A stretch of 64,000 nucleotides of DNA from Buttiauxella sp. B2 (GTDB taxonomy: Bacteria > Pseudomonadota > Gammaproteobacteria > Enterobacterales > Enterobacteriaceae). This document shows positions 1 through 9,900 of this stretch, in pieces. The number at the start of each line of letters is the position of its first letter. The stretch's first letter is position 1. The translations under genes and the position numbers were made by a program. The notes under the pieces are model-generated. The model was given only the letters and a program-made list of their open reading frames with translations. It did not search any database and was not told the origin of the DNA. Location: assembly GCF_006376615.1 (NCBI RefSeq), contig NZ_VEXQ01000019.1, forward strand, positions 1 through 64,000, read 5' to 3'.

Positions 1-3
1 AGA

Positions 4-80
4 TGGTGCACCCAGGAAGATTCGAACTTCCGACCGCTCGGTTCGTAGCCGAGTACTCTATCCAGCTGAGCTATGGGTGC
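4..80 (-). tRNA. tRNA-Arg (ACG)
   Basis: The reverse complement folds as a 77-nt tRNA with an encoded 3' CCA, a T-arm GGTTCGAATCC-like segment and the anticodon loop CTACGAA, which gives anticodon ACG. This isoacceptor is read with inosine at the first position and decodes CGN arginine codons. In E. coli the argQZYV cluster lies next to serV and csrA, and the same order is seen here, so this is probably the first of several arginine tRNAs that continue beyond the window edge. Confidence 0.95.
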
Positions 81-84
81 AAAA

Positions 85-177
85 TGGCGGTGAGGCGGGG
101 ATTCGAACCCCGGATGCAGCTTTTGACCGCATACTCCCTTAGCAGGGGAGCGCCTTCAGCCTCTCGGCCACCTCACC
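85..177 (-). tRNA. serV: tRNA-Ser (GCT)
   Basis: The reverse complement is a 93-nt class II tRNA with a long variable arm, an encoded CGCCA end and anticodon loop CTGCTAA, which gives anticodon GCT for AGC and AGU serine codons. It lies four bases upstream of the arginine tRNA in the transcribed direction, so both are cut from one precursor. Position next to csrA matches serV of E. coli. Confidence 0.95.
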
Positions 178-239
178 ACACGCCTCTTGCGAGTCGTACC
201 GTCAAACATGTTTCTGCTCATCGGCACTGCGTGGCGCAC

Positions 240-267
240 ATATTACTTTCCCGCACTTATAAGTCAA
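240..267 (-). promoter_or_regulatory. Promoter of the Ser-Arg tRNA operon
   Basis: On the minus strand TTGACT (267-262) and TAATAT (245-240) are separated by 16 bases and followed by a GC-rich discriminator (GTGCGCC). A GC-rich discriminator is typical of stable-RNA promoters under stringent control by ppGpp and DksA; that control is inferred. Start of the first tRNA is about 62 bases downstream. Apart from this promoter, 178-468 shows no gene. Confidence 0.75.
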
Positions 268-468
268 ACAATTTTTCCCAACTAATTTTTAATTGCACAC
301 TTCACGCACAATTCGGGCAAATTGACGACAAAAAGAGTGTTTTATCAACAGGCAAGATACGGGTAATACGCAAAAGAAAGCGTTTTGGAAAACTTAGAAG
401 TTACGGCTATATCGGAAGATTTGGGAAGTTTAACGAGGTAAAGCGAAGAAAATGGTGTGCTAAAGGAA

Positions 469-495
469 GCGTCTCGCCAGTATTTAGCGAGACGC
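469..495 (-). terminator. csrA terminator
   Basis: Perfect 9-bp stem GCGTCTCGC / GCGAGACGC with a 9-nt loop, a few bases after the csrA stop codon, followed on the minus strand by TTCCTTT. A Rho-independent terminator of csrA is the likely role. Confidence 0.7.
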
Positions 496-502
496 AGTAA
501 CT

Positions 503-688
503 TTAGTAACTCGTTTGTTGCGATTTTTCAGCCTGGATACGTTGGTAGATCTCTTCACGGTGCACAGAAACTTCCTTAGGGGCGTTAACACCAATACGAA
601 CCTGGTTGCCTTTTACCCCAAGTACTGTCACGGTCACCTCATCCCCAATCATGAGGGTCTCACCAACTCGACGAGTTAGAATCAGCAT
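503..688 (-). CDS. csrA: Carbon storage regulator CsrA
   Basis: 61-residue RNA-binding protein, nearly identical to E. coli CsrA (starts [16 protein letters not shown], ends KSQQTSY). CsrA is a homodimer that binds GGA motifs in mRNA leaders, mostly to block translation, and controls glycogen synthesis, biofilm and motility; it is antagonised by CsrB/C RNAs whose synthesis depends on BarA-UvrY, and barA is also in this window. Arg44 and the N-terminal LTRR segment, which contact RNA in the family, are present. The start has a strong AAGGAG Shine-Dalgarno that itself contains GGA, consistent with known autoregulation. It lies between alaS and the tRNA cluster as in E. coli. Confidence 0.98.
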   Translation of the reverse strand: MLILTRRVGETLMIGDEVTVTVLGVKGNQVRIGVNAPKEVSVHREEIYQRIQAEKSQQTSY

Positions 689-885
689 TCTTTGCTCCTT
701 GAAAGATTAAAAGAGTCGGGTCTCTCTGTATCCCGGCATTCTCCATCATATACGCCAAAAAGTAAGTGGTGACAAACACATAAAGTGTTAGTGGTCACGA
801 CCATACATTCTGTTATGACTAAGTCTAGCCGATATACGTGACTTTAACCTGACTTTATCATTATTGAGTGTGCGTAGATTAAGAT

Positions 886-915
886 GACGCCATAACCTGA
901 ATGAGTTATGGCGTC
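886..915 (-). terminator. alaS terminator stem-loop
   Basis: Perfect 11-bp inverted repeat GACGCCATAAC / GTTATGGCGTC with an 8-nt loop, 22 bases after the alaS stop. The following minus-strand sequence (ATCTTAATCT) is only moderately T-rich, so termination efficiency is uncertain. Confidence 0.6.
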
Positions 916-937
916 TGTCTACACTTTATTTTTTTAC

Positions 938-3565
938 TTAGAGCTTTGCCGAGACCCAAGCTTCAACACCGGCCAGAGCATCCGGCAGTGCTGCCGTGTC
1001 TGTACCACCGGCCTGAGCCATATCTGGACGACCGCCCCCTTTGCCTCCGACTTGCTGTGCGATAACCCCAATCAGTTCCCCCGCTTTCACGCGGTCGGTA
1101 ACATCTTTAGAGACACCAGCAATCAGAGAAACCTTACCGTCTGACACCGTCGCCAAAACAATGATTGCCGAACCCAGCTGATTTTTCAGATCATCAACCA
1201 TTGTACGCAGCATCTTCGGTTCGACGTTGGCAAGCTCACTCACCAGGAGTTTCACGCCTTTCACATCGACAGCTTTGCTGGAAAGATTTGCACTCTCCTG
1301 CACAGCCTGCTGTTCTTTTAACTGCTGCAATTCTTTCTCAAGCTGGCGAGTTCGTTCCAGCACTGAACGCACTTTCTCGTTCAGATTCTGGCTGTCGCCT
1401 TTAAGCAATTGTGCAATATCATGGAGCTGTTCGCTTTGCGCATGCAGATTTGCCAACGCACCTTCACCGGTAACCGCTTCGATACGACGCACCCCGGCAG
1501 CAGTGCCGGATTCCGCAATGATGCTGAACAGACCGATATCACCCGTACGGCTTGCATGGATACCACCACACAATTCGGTAGAAAAATCACCCATGCTCAG
1601 AACGCGTACGTGGTCATCATATTTCTCGCCAAACAGCGCCATTGCACCTTTAGCTTTAGCCGTTTCCAGATCCATGACGTTGGTTTCGACTGGCAAATTG
1701 CGACGAATCTGTGCGTTAACAATATCTTCTACTGTACGAACTTCTGCTGGTTTCATTGCTTCGAAATGCGAGAAGTCAAAACGCAGGCCTTTGTCGTTAA
1801 CCAAAGAGCCTTTCTGCGCAACGTGTGTGCCCAGAACCTGGCGCAATGCAGCATGCAGCAAGTGGGTTGCAGAGTGGTTCAGACGAATGCGTGAACGACG
1901 CTCTTCATCAACTTCAGCTTTTACACTGTCACCCACTTTCACAACACCCGCAACCAGTTTGCCGAGGTGACCAATTGCCTGGCCATATTTCTGTGTATCG
2001 TTAACGGCAAAGTCCACACCGTTACCTTTAATCACGCCTTTATCGCCAACCTGGCCACCAGACTCTGCATAGAATGGTGTCTCATTCAGGATCACAACCG
2101 CTTCCTGGCCTGCGCATATCTGCTCAACAGCTTTACCGTCAACGAACAGAGCAACAACTTTTGCAGTTAAATCTGTGTGGTCGTAACCTTTAAAGGCTGA
2201 AGCGGAATCTACACGAATCATGCTGTTGTAGTCCGCACCAAAACCGCTGGACTCACGCGCACGGCGGCGTTGTTCTTCCATTGCAGCTTCGAAGCCAGCT
2301 TCATCAACTTTAAGATTGCGCTCACGGCAAACATCCGCCGTCAGGTCAACAGGGAAACCGTAGGTGTCATACAAACGGAAAGCAGTTTCGCCATCCAAAG
2401 TATCGCCTTTTAGGTTAGCCAGTTCTTCATCCAACAGTGCCAGACCACGCTCAAGCGTACGAGCAAACTGTTCTTCTTCGGTTTTCAGAACCTGTTCCAC
2501 CAGCGCTTGCTGACGTTGCAGTTCTTCACCCGCAGCACCCATTACTTCAACCAATGGGCCAACAAGTTTGTAGAAGAAGGTTTCTTTCGCGCCCAGCATG
2601 TTGCCATGACGGATTGCGCGACGAATGATACGACGCAGCACATAGCCACGGCCTTCGTTAGATGGTGTCACACCATCTGCAACCAGGAATGCGCAAGAAC
2701 GAATATGGTCAGCGATAACACGTAACGATTTGCTGGTTAGATCGGTAGCATCCGTTACTTTGGCAACAGACTGAATCAGTTTGCTGAATAGGTCGATTTC
2801 GTAGTTGGAGTTAACGTGTTGCAGAACGGCAGCGATACGCTCCAGCCCCATACCGGTATCAACCGACGGCTTCGGCAGTGGCAGCATAGTGCCATCCTGC
2901 TGACGGTTGAACTGCATGAATACGAGGTTCCAGATTTCAATATAGCGGTCGCCATCTTCTTCAGCGCTGCCCGGAGGGCCACCCCAAATGTGGTCGCCAT
3001 GGTCGAAGAAAATCTCGGTACATGGGCCGCAAGGGCCGGTGTCACCCATCTGCCAGAAGTTGTCAGAGGCATAGGCAGCACCTTTATTATCGCCAATGCG
3101 AATAATACGTTCACGTGGAACGCCAACTTCTTTTTCCCAGATTTCAAACGCTTCGTCGTCAGTCTCGTAAACCGTGACCCATAGACGATCTTTTGGCAGA
3201 TTAAACCACTGTTCGCCGGTCAATAATTCCCAGGCGAAGTTGATGGCATCGTGTTTGAAATAGTCACCGAAGCTGAAGTTACCCAGCATTTCAAAGAAAG
3301 TGTGGTGACGGGCGGTGTAGCCGACATTTTCCAGATCATTGTGTTTACCACCAGCGCGGACACAACGTTGAGACGTTGTTGCACGGGAATAATTACGTTT
3401 GTCGAGACCAAGGAAAACATCCTTGAACTGGTTCATCCCGGCATTAGTAAACAGCAAAGTAGGATCGTTATTCGGAACCAGGGAGCTGCTCGCTACAACC
3501 TGGTGACCTTTACTATGGAAAAAATCGAGAAACGCCTGACGGATCTCAGCGGTGCTCTTGCTCAT
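938..3565 (-). CDS. alaS: Alanine--tRNA ligase
   Basis: 875 residues (E. coli 876). Cytoplasmic class II synthetase that charges tRNA-Ala with alanine and edits Ser/Gly-tRNA-Ala. Domains in order: catalytic core with class II motif around residues 86-100 ([14 protein letters not shown]), tRNA-recognition region, editing domain with the zinc-binding HxxxH in [10 protein letters not shown] and the [11 protein letters not shown] segment, then a C-Ala domain with the glycine-rich [15 protein letters not shown]. All signature residues are present. It lies between recX and csrA, the enteric order recA-recX-alaS-csrA, with 138 bases between recX and alaS. Confidence 0.98.
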   Translation of the reverse strand: MSKSTAEIRQAFLDFFHSKGHQVVASSSLVPNNDPTLLFTNAGMNQFKDVFLGLDKRNYSRATTSQRCVRAGGKHNDLENVGYTARHHTFFEMLGNFSFGDYFKHDAINFAWELLTGEQWFNLPKDRLWVTVYETDDEAFEIWEKEVGVPRERIIRIGDNKGAAYASDNFWQMGDTGPCGPCTEIFFDHGDHIWGGPPGSAEEDGDRYIEIWNLVFMQFNRQQDGTMLPLPKPSVDTGMGLERIAAVLQHVNSNYEIDLFSKLIQSVAKVTDATDLTSKSLRVIADHIRSCAFLVADGVTPSNEGRGYVLRRIIRRAIRHGNMLGAKETFFYKLVGPLVEVMGAAGEELQRQQALVEQVLKTEEEQFARTLERGLALLDEELANLKGDTLDGETAFRLYDTYGFPVDLTADVCRERNLKVDEAGFEAAMEEQRRRARESSGFGADYNSMIRVDSASAFKGYDHTDLTAKVVALFVDGKAVEQICAGQEAVVILNETPFYAESGGQVGDKGVIKGNGVDFAVNDTQKYGQAIGHLGKLVAGVVKVGDSVKAEVDEERRSRIRLNHSATHLLHAALRQVLGTHVAQKGSLVNDKGLRFDFSHFEAMKPAEVRTVEDIVNAQIRRNLPVETNVMDLETAKAKGAMALFGEKYDDHVRVLSMGDFSTELCGGIHASRTGDIGLFSIIAESGTAAGVRRIEAVTGEGALANLHAQSEQLHDIAQLLKGDSQNLNEKVRSVLERTRQLEKELQQLKEQQAVQESANLSSKAVDVKGVKLLVSELANVEPKMLRTMVDDLKNQLGSAIIVLATVSDGKVSLIAGVSKDVTDRVKAGELIGVIAQQVGGKGGGRPDMAQAGGTDTAALPDALAGVEAWVSAKL

Positions 3566-3703
3566 AATTATCCTGAAATCAAGCTAACGAGGAGTTGTAA
3601 ACCGGATATCGCCAATTTTGATACTTTGGCCATGACCTGTTTACCTGGAAAAAGTGGGAATAAGATAAGTTTTCTTATCAGGGAAGTAAAATCTCTCTTG
3701 AGG

Positions 3704-4216
3704 CTAATCGGCAAAATTTCGGTATATGTACTGGATATCTTCCATAAAGAAGCCACGATACATCAAAAAACGTTGCACTTTAGCCCGCTCTTTCCATTCT
3801 GTTGGGAGGGGTTCACCAAATTTCCGCTCGGCGATTTCCCGCGCCATAGCTTGCCAGTCTACTTCACAATTCATCATCGCTGTTTCACCCGTAGCACGCT
3901 CAACGCCCTTGCTTTGCAATTCCTGGCGAATACGTTGTGGGCCATAACCTTTACGGCTACGGCTAGCAATGAAGCGGGAGGCGAACTGTTCGTCGTCCAA
4001 CCAACGATGTTCGTAACACCAGGCGATAACTTTTTCGATATCTTCCGGTGTAAAAGGGTCTTCCTCCGATTTGGGCTTTCCAGGGAACGAGGGTTGGGCA
4101 GAAAGTTTACGACGGAGTTCTTGTTCGCTGTGGTCGCGCATCGCCAGTATGCGAGTGGCTTTGTCTAATAAGCGGGAGTAAGCATTGCGACGAGGAGGAG
4201 GAGTAGCATCAGGCAT
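3704..4216 (-). CDS. recX: RecA regulator RecX
   Basis: 170 residues (E. coli 166). RecX is a small cytoplasmic protein of three-helix repeats that binds in the groove of RecA filaments and blocks their growth. Visible family features are [11 protein letters not shown] near residue 30, [19 protein letters not shown] in the middle and the C-terminal [10 protein letters not shown] segment. The first 12 residues are proline- and arginine-rich and differ from E. coli. The gene follows recA by 77 bases; part of the recA transcript is expected to read through the intervening terminator into recX, as known in E. coli. Confidence 0.95.
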   Translation of the reverse strand: MPDATPPPRRNAYSRLLDKATRILAMRDHSEQELRRKLSAQPSFPGKPKSEEDPFTPEDIEKVIAWCYEHRWLDDEQFASRFIASRSRKGYGPQRIRQELQSKGVERATGETAMMNCEVDWQAMAREIAERKFGEPLPTEWKERAKVQRFLMYRGFFMEDIQYIYRNFAD

Positions 4217-4255
4217 AGCAGATAACCTGTTTATGAGAGAAATATGTTAAGGCTG

Positions 4256-4283
4256 AAATAAAAAAGGGCTGCCGTAGCAGCCC
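4256..4283 (-). terminator. recA terminator
   Basis: 7-bp stem GGGCTGC / GCAGCCC with loop TACG (minus strand) followed directly by TTTTTTATTTC, 10 bases after the recA stop. Classic Rho-independent terminator between recA and recX, presumably leaky so that recX is expressed at a low ratio. Confidence 0.85.
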
Positions 4284-4293
4284 TTGATGGGAC

Positions 4294-5403
<1,110 letters not shown>

Positions 5404-5427
5404 TTACTATGCTGTTTTGTTGTGCCA

Positions 5428-5455
5428 ATTATACTGTATGGTCATACAGTATCAA
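5428..5455 (-). promoter_or_regulatory. recA promoter with LexA (SOS) box
   Basis: Minus strand: -35 TTGATA (5455-5450), 16-bp spacer, -10 TATAAT (5433-5428). The spacer is a LexA box, CTGTATGACCATACAG (5449-5434), matching the consensus CTGT-N8-ACAG with an almost perfect palindrome. Arrangement is the same as in E. coli recA. The box overlaps the stop codon and last codons of pncC. Confidence 0.95.
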
Positions 5456-5951
5456 GCTTATTTTTGAGAAATTCTTCCCACAGGGTTTGCAGTGCATATT
5501 CCGTGGCCTGGCGTCGAACGGTATCACGGTCACCTTTAAAAACCTGATGGCAAGCAACCGTGCCAGCAGACTTTGAAGCAAAACCAAACCACACCGTGCC
5601 GACAGGTTTTTCGTCACTGCCGCCATTTGGCCCCGCAATACCGCTGACGGCAACCGCGTAATCCGCAGCCGCTGCATCTAATGCGCCCTGAGCCATTTCA
5701 CGGACTACGGCTTCACTCACCGCACCGTGTGTTTCAAGCGTGCCGTTGTCAACGCCAATCATTTGATGCTTGGCCTCATTACTGTAGGTAACAAAGCCGC
5801 GTTCAAACCAAGCGGAACTGCCTGAAATATCGGTAATCGTTTTAGCAATCCAGCCGCCGGTACAAGATTCGGCCGTCGTAACCGTGGCCCCGAGGCACCC
5901 AAGCGCTTCGCCGACCTTGTGGCTTAATTGACGTAATGTTTTATCTGTCAT
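5442..5951 (-). CDS. pncC: Nicotinamide-nucleotide amidase PncC (CinA C-terminal type)
   Basis: 169 residues (E. coli YgaD/PncC 165). Single CinA C-terminal domain that deamidates nicotinamide mononucleotide to nicotinate mononucleotide in NAD recycling. The nucleophile region TTAESCTGGW is at 25-34, and the family segments SSAWFERGFVTYSNEAK and ISGIAGPNGGSDEKPVGTVW are intact. Start MTDKTLRQL is chosen over an upstream Met seven codons earlier because it matches the E. coli N-terminus. Its stop codon lies inside the recA LexA box, leaving 83 bases before recA. Confidence 0.93.
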   Translation of the reverse strand: MTDKTLRQLSHKVGEALGCLGATVTTAESCTGGWIAKTITDISGSSAWFERGFVTYSNEAKHQMIGVDNGTLETHGAVSEAVVREMAQGALDAAAADYAVAVSGIAGPNGGSDEKPVGTVWFGFASKSAGTVACHQVFKGDRDTVRRQATEYALQTLWEEFLKNKLDTV

Positions 5952-6045
5952 GTTGGCTCCGATTGTAGACACATCGCAGGGCTACACGATAGCACTTAAC
6001 CATACTTTCAGAGGATTACATTAGATAATACGAGGCGGTTCCAGA

Positions 6046-6070
6046 AAAAGAACAGCCAGCGAATACTGGC
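6046..6070 (-). terminator. Possible terminator of the metal ABC operon
   Basis: 5-bp stem GCCAG / CTGGC with a 6-nt loop just after the binding-protein gene, followed on the minus strand by TGTTCTTTTTCTGG. Short stem but well placed and T-rich. Confidence 0.4.
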
Positions 6071-6078
6071 CGATAAAA

Positions 6079-6957
6079 TCACTTCATGCTGTTGGCGATG
6101 GTATCCACATTATGTTTGAACGCCACCTCATAGGTGCTGGCGGGTCCCGAAGCGGCAGAAAGTGCTTCAGGATAAAGCTCACCACCTGGCTGTGCGCCGC
6201 TCGCGGCTGCAATCTGTTTTACAAGACGTGGATCGGTCTGGTTCTCAATAAAGTAAGTTTTGATGTGTTGGTTTTTAATCTGCTTTATGAGTGCAGCAAC
6301 ATCACTGGCATTGGCTTCAGCCTCGGTTGAGAAACCAACAGGCGCAAGGAATGTTACGCCATACTCCTGGCCAAAATAACCGAAAGCATCATGGCTGGTG
6401 AGCACTTTACGGTGTGATTTCGGGATAGATTCAAAACGAGTTTTTGCCCAGCTATCCAGTAATTTCAGGCGTGTCGCATACTCGGAACCACTTTCACTCA
6501 TTGCCGAGGCGTCTTGTGGATCAGCCGCTATAAGCGCCTTCATAATATTCTGCGCGTAGATTGCGCCGTTCTCAGCACTGTTCCAGGCATGAGGGTCGGT
6601 AATTTGTTTACCGTCTTGTGCCATGCTACGAGTGGAGATTCCCTCAGAGGCAACAATGACTTTCCCTTTATAGCCCGATGCACTCACCAGTCTATCCATC
6701 CACCCTTCCATGCCCAGCCCACTTACGATAACCACATCAGCTTTGCTCAGTGCCACGCTATCCTGCGGTGATGGTTCAAAGCTGTGTGGATCTCCGTCCG
6801 GTCCCACCAAACTTTTCACCGTGACATGATCACCACCTATTTGCTTCGCCATATCCGCCAGCACTGTAAAACTGGCGACGACATTTAAATTTTTCGCCAA
6901 CGCCGCTTGGCTAGAACAAGCCAGCACCAATGACATCATCATCCCAAAACGTTTCAT
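6079..6957 (-). CDS. Metal ABC transporter, periplasmic binding protein (ZnuA/TroA family)
   Basis: 292 residues with a signal peptide (cleavage likely after ALA at 19-21). Cluster A-I solute-binding protein for Zn2+ or Mn2+. Probable metal ligands are H58 (DPHSFEPSP), H123 (DPHAWNS), H189 (TSHDAFGYF) and an acidic residue near 264 (GGELYPEALS). The His/Asp-rich loop usual in ZnuA is absent, which makes it look more like TroA/AztC types; the Zur box upstream of the operon argues for zinc. Its ATG overlaps the permease stop by four bases (ATGA). E. coli K-12 has no such operon between pncC and mltB. Confidence 0.88.
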   Translation of the reverse strand: MKRFGMMMSLVLACSSQAALAKNLNVVASFTVLADMAKQIGGDHVTVKSLVGPDGDPHSFEPSPQDSVALSKADVVIVSGLGMEGWMDRLVSASGYKGKVIVASEGISTRSMAQDGKQITDPHAWNSAENGAIYAQNIMKALIAADPQDASAMSESGSEYATRLKLLDSWAKTRFESIPKSHRKVLTSHDAFGYFGQEYGVTFLAPVGFSTEAEANASDVAALIKQIKNQHIKTYFIENQTDPRLVKQIAAASGAQPGGELYPEALSAASGPASTYEVAFKHNVDTIANSMK

Positions 6958-7838
6958 TTAATCCCCTTGCCTGTTGTTATCCAGTCTTTACAAAGACTGC
7001 GTGCCAGCCCGCTGCGCGAACCAAAAAATATCGAGATAAAGAAGCCAACGCTTGCCGTCAAAACGATGGCAGGCCCTGCCGGGAGTGCGGAAGCAAAAGA
7101 CCAGGCAAGCCCAATCCAGGCTGATAACAACCCTAAGACAACAGCGATGCACATCGCGCCGGGTAATGTTTTCGCCCAACAACGTGCCGACACCGCAGGT
7201 AGCATCATCAGACCGACCGACATTAGCGTGCCGAGGATTTGAAATCCGGCGACCAAGTTAAGCACCAACAGTGCAAGAAAAGCACCGTGAATCAGATGTG
7301 GGGCCAGGCGGTTATTGACCTGCAAAAAGCTGCGGTCAAAGGTTTCCATCACCAAACCTCGGTACAAACCGGCCAGAATCAGCAACGTCACGCTGGCAAT
7401 CACACCGACAAAAATCGTGGATTGGTTATCCACCGCCAGAATAGAACCGAATAGCAGATGAAGGAGGTCAACACTGGAGCCACGTAGCGAAATCAAGGTA
7501 ACGCCCAACGCCAGCGACCCGAGATAAAACCCTGCAAAACTAGCATCTTCTTTAAGATTAGTGCGCGAACTTACCAGCCCCGAAATTAATGCCACCAGCA
7601 CGCCGGCAACAAAGCCGCCAACACCCATCGCGACCAGAGACATACCTGCCAGTAAATATCCCACCGCAACGCCAGGTAAAATAGCGTGAGAAAGCGCATC
7701 TCCCACCAGACTCATGCGCCGCAGCAGCAGGAAGATCCCCAGCGGAGCTGTACTAATAGATAATGCCAGGCACGCAACTAGTGCACGCCGCATAAAGCCG
7801 TAAGCAATAAATGGTTCAAAGAAGAAATGATAAATCAT
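6954..7838 (-). CDS. Metal ABC transporter, permease (ZnuB family)
   Basis: 294 residues, highly hydrophobic, with about seven or eight membrane segments. It carries the ABC-3 family signature LLLRRMSLVGDALSHAILPG near residues 38-57, which contacts the ATPase. Imports Zn2+ or Mn2+ across the inner membrane together with its neighbours. The start MIYHFFFEPF is chosen because its ATG forms an ATGA overlap with the stop of the ATPase gene; a reading that begins 24 codons earlier would lie inside that gene. Confidence 0.88.
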   Translation of the reverse strand: MIYHFFFEPFIAYGFMRRALVACLALSISTAPLGIFLLLRRMSLVGDALSHAILPGVAVGYLLAGMSLVAMGVGGFVAGVLVALISGLVSSRTNLKEDASFAGFYLGSLALGVTLISLRGSSVDLLHLLFGSILAVDNQSTIFVGVIASVTLLILAGLYRGLVMETFDRSFLQVNNRLAPHLIHGAFLALLVLNLVAGFQILGTLMSVGLMMLPAVSARCWAKTLPGAMCIAVVLGLLSAWIGLAWSFASALPAGPAIVLTASVGFFISIFFGSRSGLARSLCKDWITTGKGIK

Positions 7839-8530
7839 GAAGTTAATACCAGACTCCGGCCCGTAGGATGATAACGAGGCAACACCTGTTGGATTGGTCC
7901 CCAATGACATGCTTCAGGGCCAAGCAGTAAGACTTCGGGAAAGAAGCGTTCTACGAGCTCGTTATCATGCAGAACCGTAATCACCGTTTGCCCAGACTCG
8001 TGCATCTGGCGGATTAACGTCATCAAAAATTGCGTTGTTTGGGTATCGACGCCGGTGAATGGCTCATCAAGCAGCACCAACGGGGCATTCTGAATAAGCA
8101 GGCGTGCAAACAGCATGCGCTGAAACTGGCCGCCAGAAAGGATTTCAATGGGCTGCTTGCACATTTCGCTGAGCCCAACGCGATCGATAACTTCCATCAC
8201 GTGCTGTCTGTGGCGATGAGTCAGACTTGTGAAAATGCCTCGTGCCGGCCAATTTCCCATACTCACCACATCGTATATCGTGGCGGGGAACTGACGGTCC
8301 ATTTCAGCTAGCTGTGGCAGCCATGCTGTTCGCGGTGTGGTCCCGGTGGTGAATGTAATCTTTCCCATCAGAGGCACATGAAACCCTAGCAACGTTTTCA
8401 ATAACGTTGACTTACCCGTGCCGTTTGCGCCGATAACCGCCGTCATACTGCCCGCGCAAAATTTCCCGGACAAAGGCGAAGCCACCGCTTTACCCTGATA
8501 GCCCAACACAACATGTTGCAGCTCAATCAT
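7835..8530 (-). CDS. Metal ABC transporter, ATP-binding protein (ZnuC family)
   Basis: 231 residues. Walker A GANGTGKST at 34-42, Q-loop LPQLAEMD, signature LSGGQFQRM, Walker B LVLLDEPFTG, and the switch histidine in VLHDNE. Energises the zinc or manganese importer. Start MIELQHVVLGY is preferred to a Met 14 codons upstream since it fits the family and overlaps the stop of a short upstream gene by ATGA. Three successive ATGA overlaps link all four genes of the operon. Confidence 0.88.
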   Translation of the reverse strand: MIELQHVVLGYQGKAVASPLSGKFCAGSMTAVIGANGTGKSTLLKTLLGFHVPLMGKITFTTGTTPRTAWLPQLAEMDRQFPATIYDVVSMGNWPARGIFTSLTHRHRQHVMEVIDRVGLSEMCKQPIEILSGGQFQRMLFARLLIQNAPLVLLDEPFTGVDTQTTQFLMTLIRQMHESGQTVITVLHDNELVERFFPEVLLLGPEACHWGPIQQVLPRYHPTGRSLVLTS

Positions 8531-8646
8531 GGCAGTGCTACCGCCCACAGGACTGTAAGCCAAAGAACACACAGCACAATTAGCACACCGCCTGCACGTA
8601 ACAATGCAGACGCGCAGAAAAGCGTACGCGGGGAAGTTACAGACAT
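8527..8646 (-). CDS. Predicted 39-residue membrane protein at head of metal ABC operon
   Basis: Open frame of 39 codons starting MSVTSPRTLFCASALLRAGG and ending with a run of Leu, Val, Trp and Ala. A positively charged start is followed by one membrane span at about 19-38. Its TGA overlaps the ATPase ATG as ATGA, the same coupling used by the two later junctions in the operon. It is the first frame after the Zur-box promoter. The Shine-Dalgarno is weak (GAGTG, about ten bases away). I do not recognise the family. It could be a real small transporter subunit or a leader frame that couples translation to the ATPase gene. Confidence 0.55.
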   Translation of the reverse strand: MSVTSPRTLFCASALLRAGGVLIVLCVLWLTVLWAVALP

Positions 8647-8668
8647 TGGGGACACACTCAATATGATT

Positions 8669-8692
8669 TGTTATAACATAACATAAATTATA
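8669..8692 (-). promoter_or_regulatory. Zur box and -10 of the metal ABC operon
   Basis: TGTTAT-N3-ATAACA at 8669-8683 equals the core of the enterobacterial Zur operator (TGTTATANTATAACA). A minus-strand -10 TATAAT (8692-8687) ends four bases before it, so bound Zur would cover the transcription start. A further inverted repeat ACTCAATAT (8656-8664) / ATATTGAGT (8690-8698) is centred on the same point. Repression by zinc-bound Zur is inferred. No clear -35 is seen. Confidence 0.75.
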
Positions 8693-8782
8693 TTGAGTAC
8701 ATTGTAAATTCCTGATTTAAACCTCGATAAACCCGAGGCGCACTTGTTCAATTAGCAATCAACTTCAGGAGTGGATAAGGCA

Positions 8783-8805
8783 AATCGCCCCAAAACGGGG
8801 CGATT
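8783..8805. terminator. Stem-loop after mltB
   Basis: Perfect 9-bp stem AATCGCCCC / GGGGCGATT with a 5-nt loop, 22 bases past the mltB stop. The T-run (ATTTTTC) is on the plus-strand side, so the hairpin would end rightward transcription better than mltB itself; on the minus strand the tail is TGCCTTATCC. Confidence 0.5.
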
Positions 8806-8826
8806 ATTTTTCGGTTACTGCATGAG

Positions 8827-9900
8827 CTACTGAACGCGGGCCAGCGCGACTGTCTGGCCTAACTGCCAGACCGCCATCGCATAATGCGTGCTGTGGTTGT
8901 AACGCGTAATAGCGTAAAAGTTTGGCAAACCGTACCAGTACTGGTAACGCTCACCCATATCCAGACGTAACAAACTGGCTTCCTGATGATCTCCCAGAGA
9001 AGCCGTTGGGCTTAAACCAGATTGCGCCAGTGCAGAAACAGAGTATTTGGTGTTAAAGCCGTTAGCCAACCCCGGAACCTGGCCGTTAGCAGGAACCGCG
9101 ACCAAGTCGCCTTTCACCCAACCGTGCGCTTTAAAGTAGTTCGCCACGCTACCAATGGCATCTTCTGGATCCCACAGGTTCACATGGCCGTCACCGTTGA
9201 AATCAACCGCGAACTCTTTAAATGAAGAAGGCATGAACTGGCCGTATCCCATCGCCCCGGCAAATGAACCTTTCAGCGCCAGCGGATCGTCACCTTCGTT
9301 ACGCGCCATCAACAGGAACGTTTCCAGTTCACCAGAGAAATATTGTGCACGACGAGGATAAGCAAACGACAAAGTGGCGAGCGCATCAATAATGCGTGTT
9401 TTGCCCATCACACGGCCCCAGCGCGTTTCAACACCAATAATGCCGACGATAATTTCCGGCGGTACACCGTACACCTGGAATGCACGTTTCAAAGCGTCAT
9501 CGTATTGATTCCAGAACGCCACACCATTTTGCACGTTATCTGGGGTAATAAATTTGCCGCGATAGCGTAACCATGCGCCATTTGGGCCGGCAGGTGGCGC
9601 CGTCGTTGGCGCTTGTTGGTCCATCAAACGCAGAACGTAGTCCAATCTTTTGGCCTGAGAAAGCACTTCATGTAATTGCTGGCGATCGAAACCATGCTCA
9701 CTCACCATTTTATTGATGAATTTCTCGGCTTCAGGATTGTTAGCAAAATCCCCCGTCTGCATAAACACATCATGCTGTGGCTGCAACAAGAAACCGCCAG
9801 ATGGCGTACCCGTTTGCTGAGGTTGAGTTTCAGTTTTCGGTTTACTGCTACACGCAGCCAGTAAAACAATAAGCGGAAGTAACGCGACGGAGTTACGCAT
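8827..9900 (-). CDS. mltB: Membrane-bound lytic murein transglycosylase B
   Basis: 357 residues. Outer-membrane lipoprotein that cleaves the MurNAc-GlcNAc bond of peptidoglycan, releasing 1,6-anhydro-muropeptides. Lipobox LAAC with Cys17, a Pro/Gln/Thr-rich linker, then the SLT domain with the catalytic glutamate in IIGVETRWGRVMGKTR and GAMGYGQFMPSS. A possible TTG start nine codons upstream is rejected because MRNSVALLPLIVLLAAC matches the lipoprotein signal. In E. coli mltB adjoins pncC; here the metal ABC operon separates them and mltB is divergent from mutS across a 250-bp spacer. Confidence 0.95.
   Translation of the reverse strand: MRNSVALLPLIVLLAACSSKPKTETQPQQTGTPSGGFLLQPQHDVFMQTGDFANNPEAEKFINKMVSEHGFDRQQLHEVLSQAKRLDYVLRLMDQQAPTTAPPAGPNGAWLRYRGKFITPDNVQNGVAFWNQYDDALKRAFQVYGVPPEIIVGIIGVETRWGRVMGKTRIIDALATLSFAYPRRAQYFSGELETFLLMARNEGDDPLALKGSFAGAMGYGQFMPSSFKEFAVDFNGDGHVNLWDPEDAIGSVANYFKAHGWVKGDLVAVPANGQVPGLANGFNTKYSVSALAQSGLSPTASLGDHQEASLLRLDMGERYQYWYGLPNFYAITRYNHSTHYAMAVWQLGQTVALARVQ

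Noticed and set aside
3251-4168. Long plus-strand frame of 305 codons across alaS start and recX
   Set aside because: It is antisense to two well-conserved genes and has no family resemblance.
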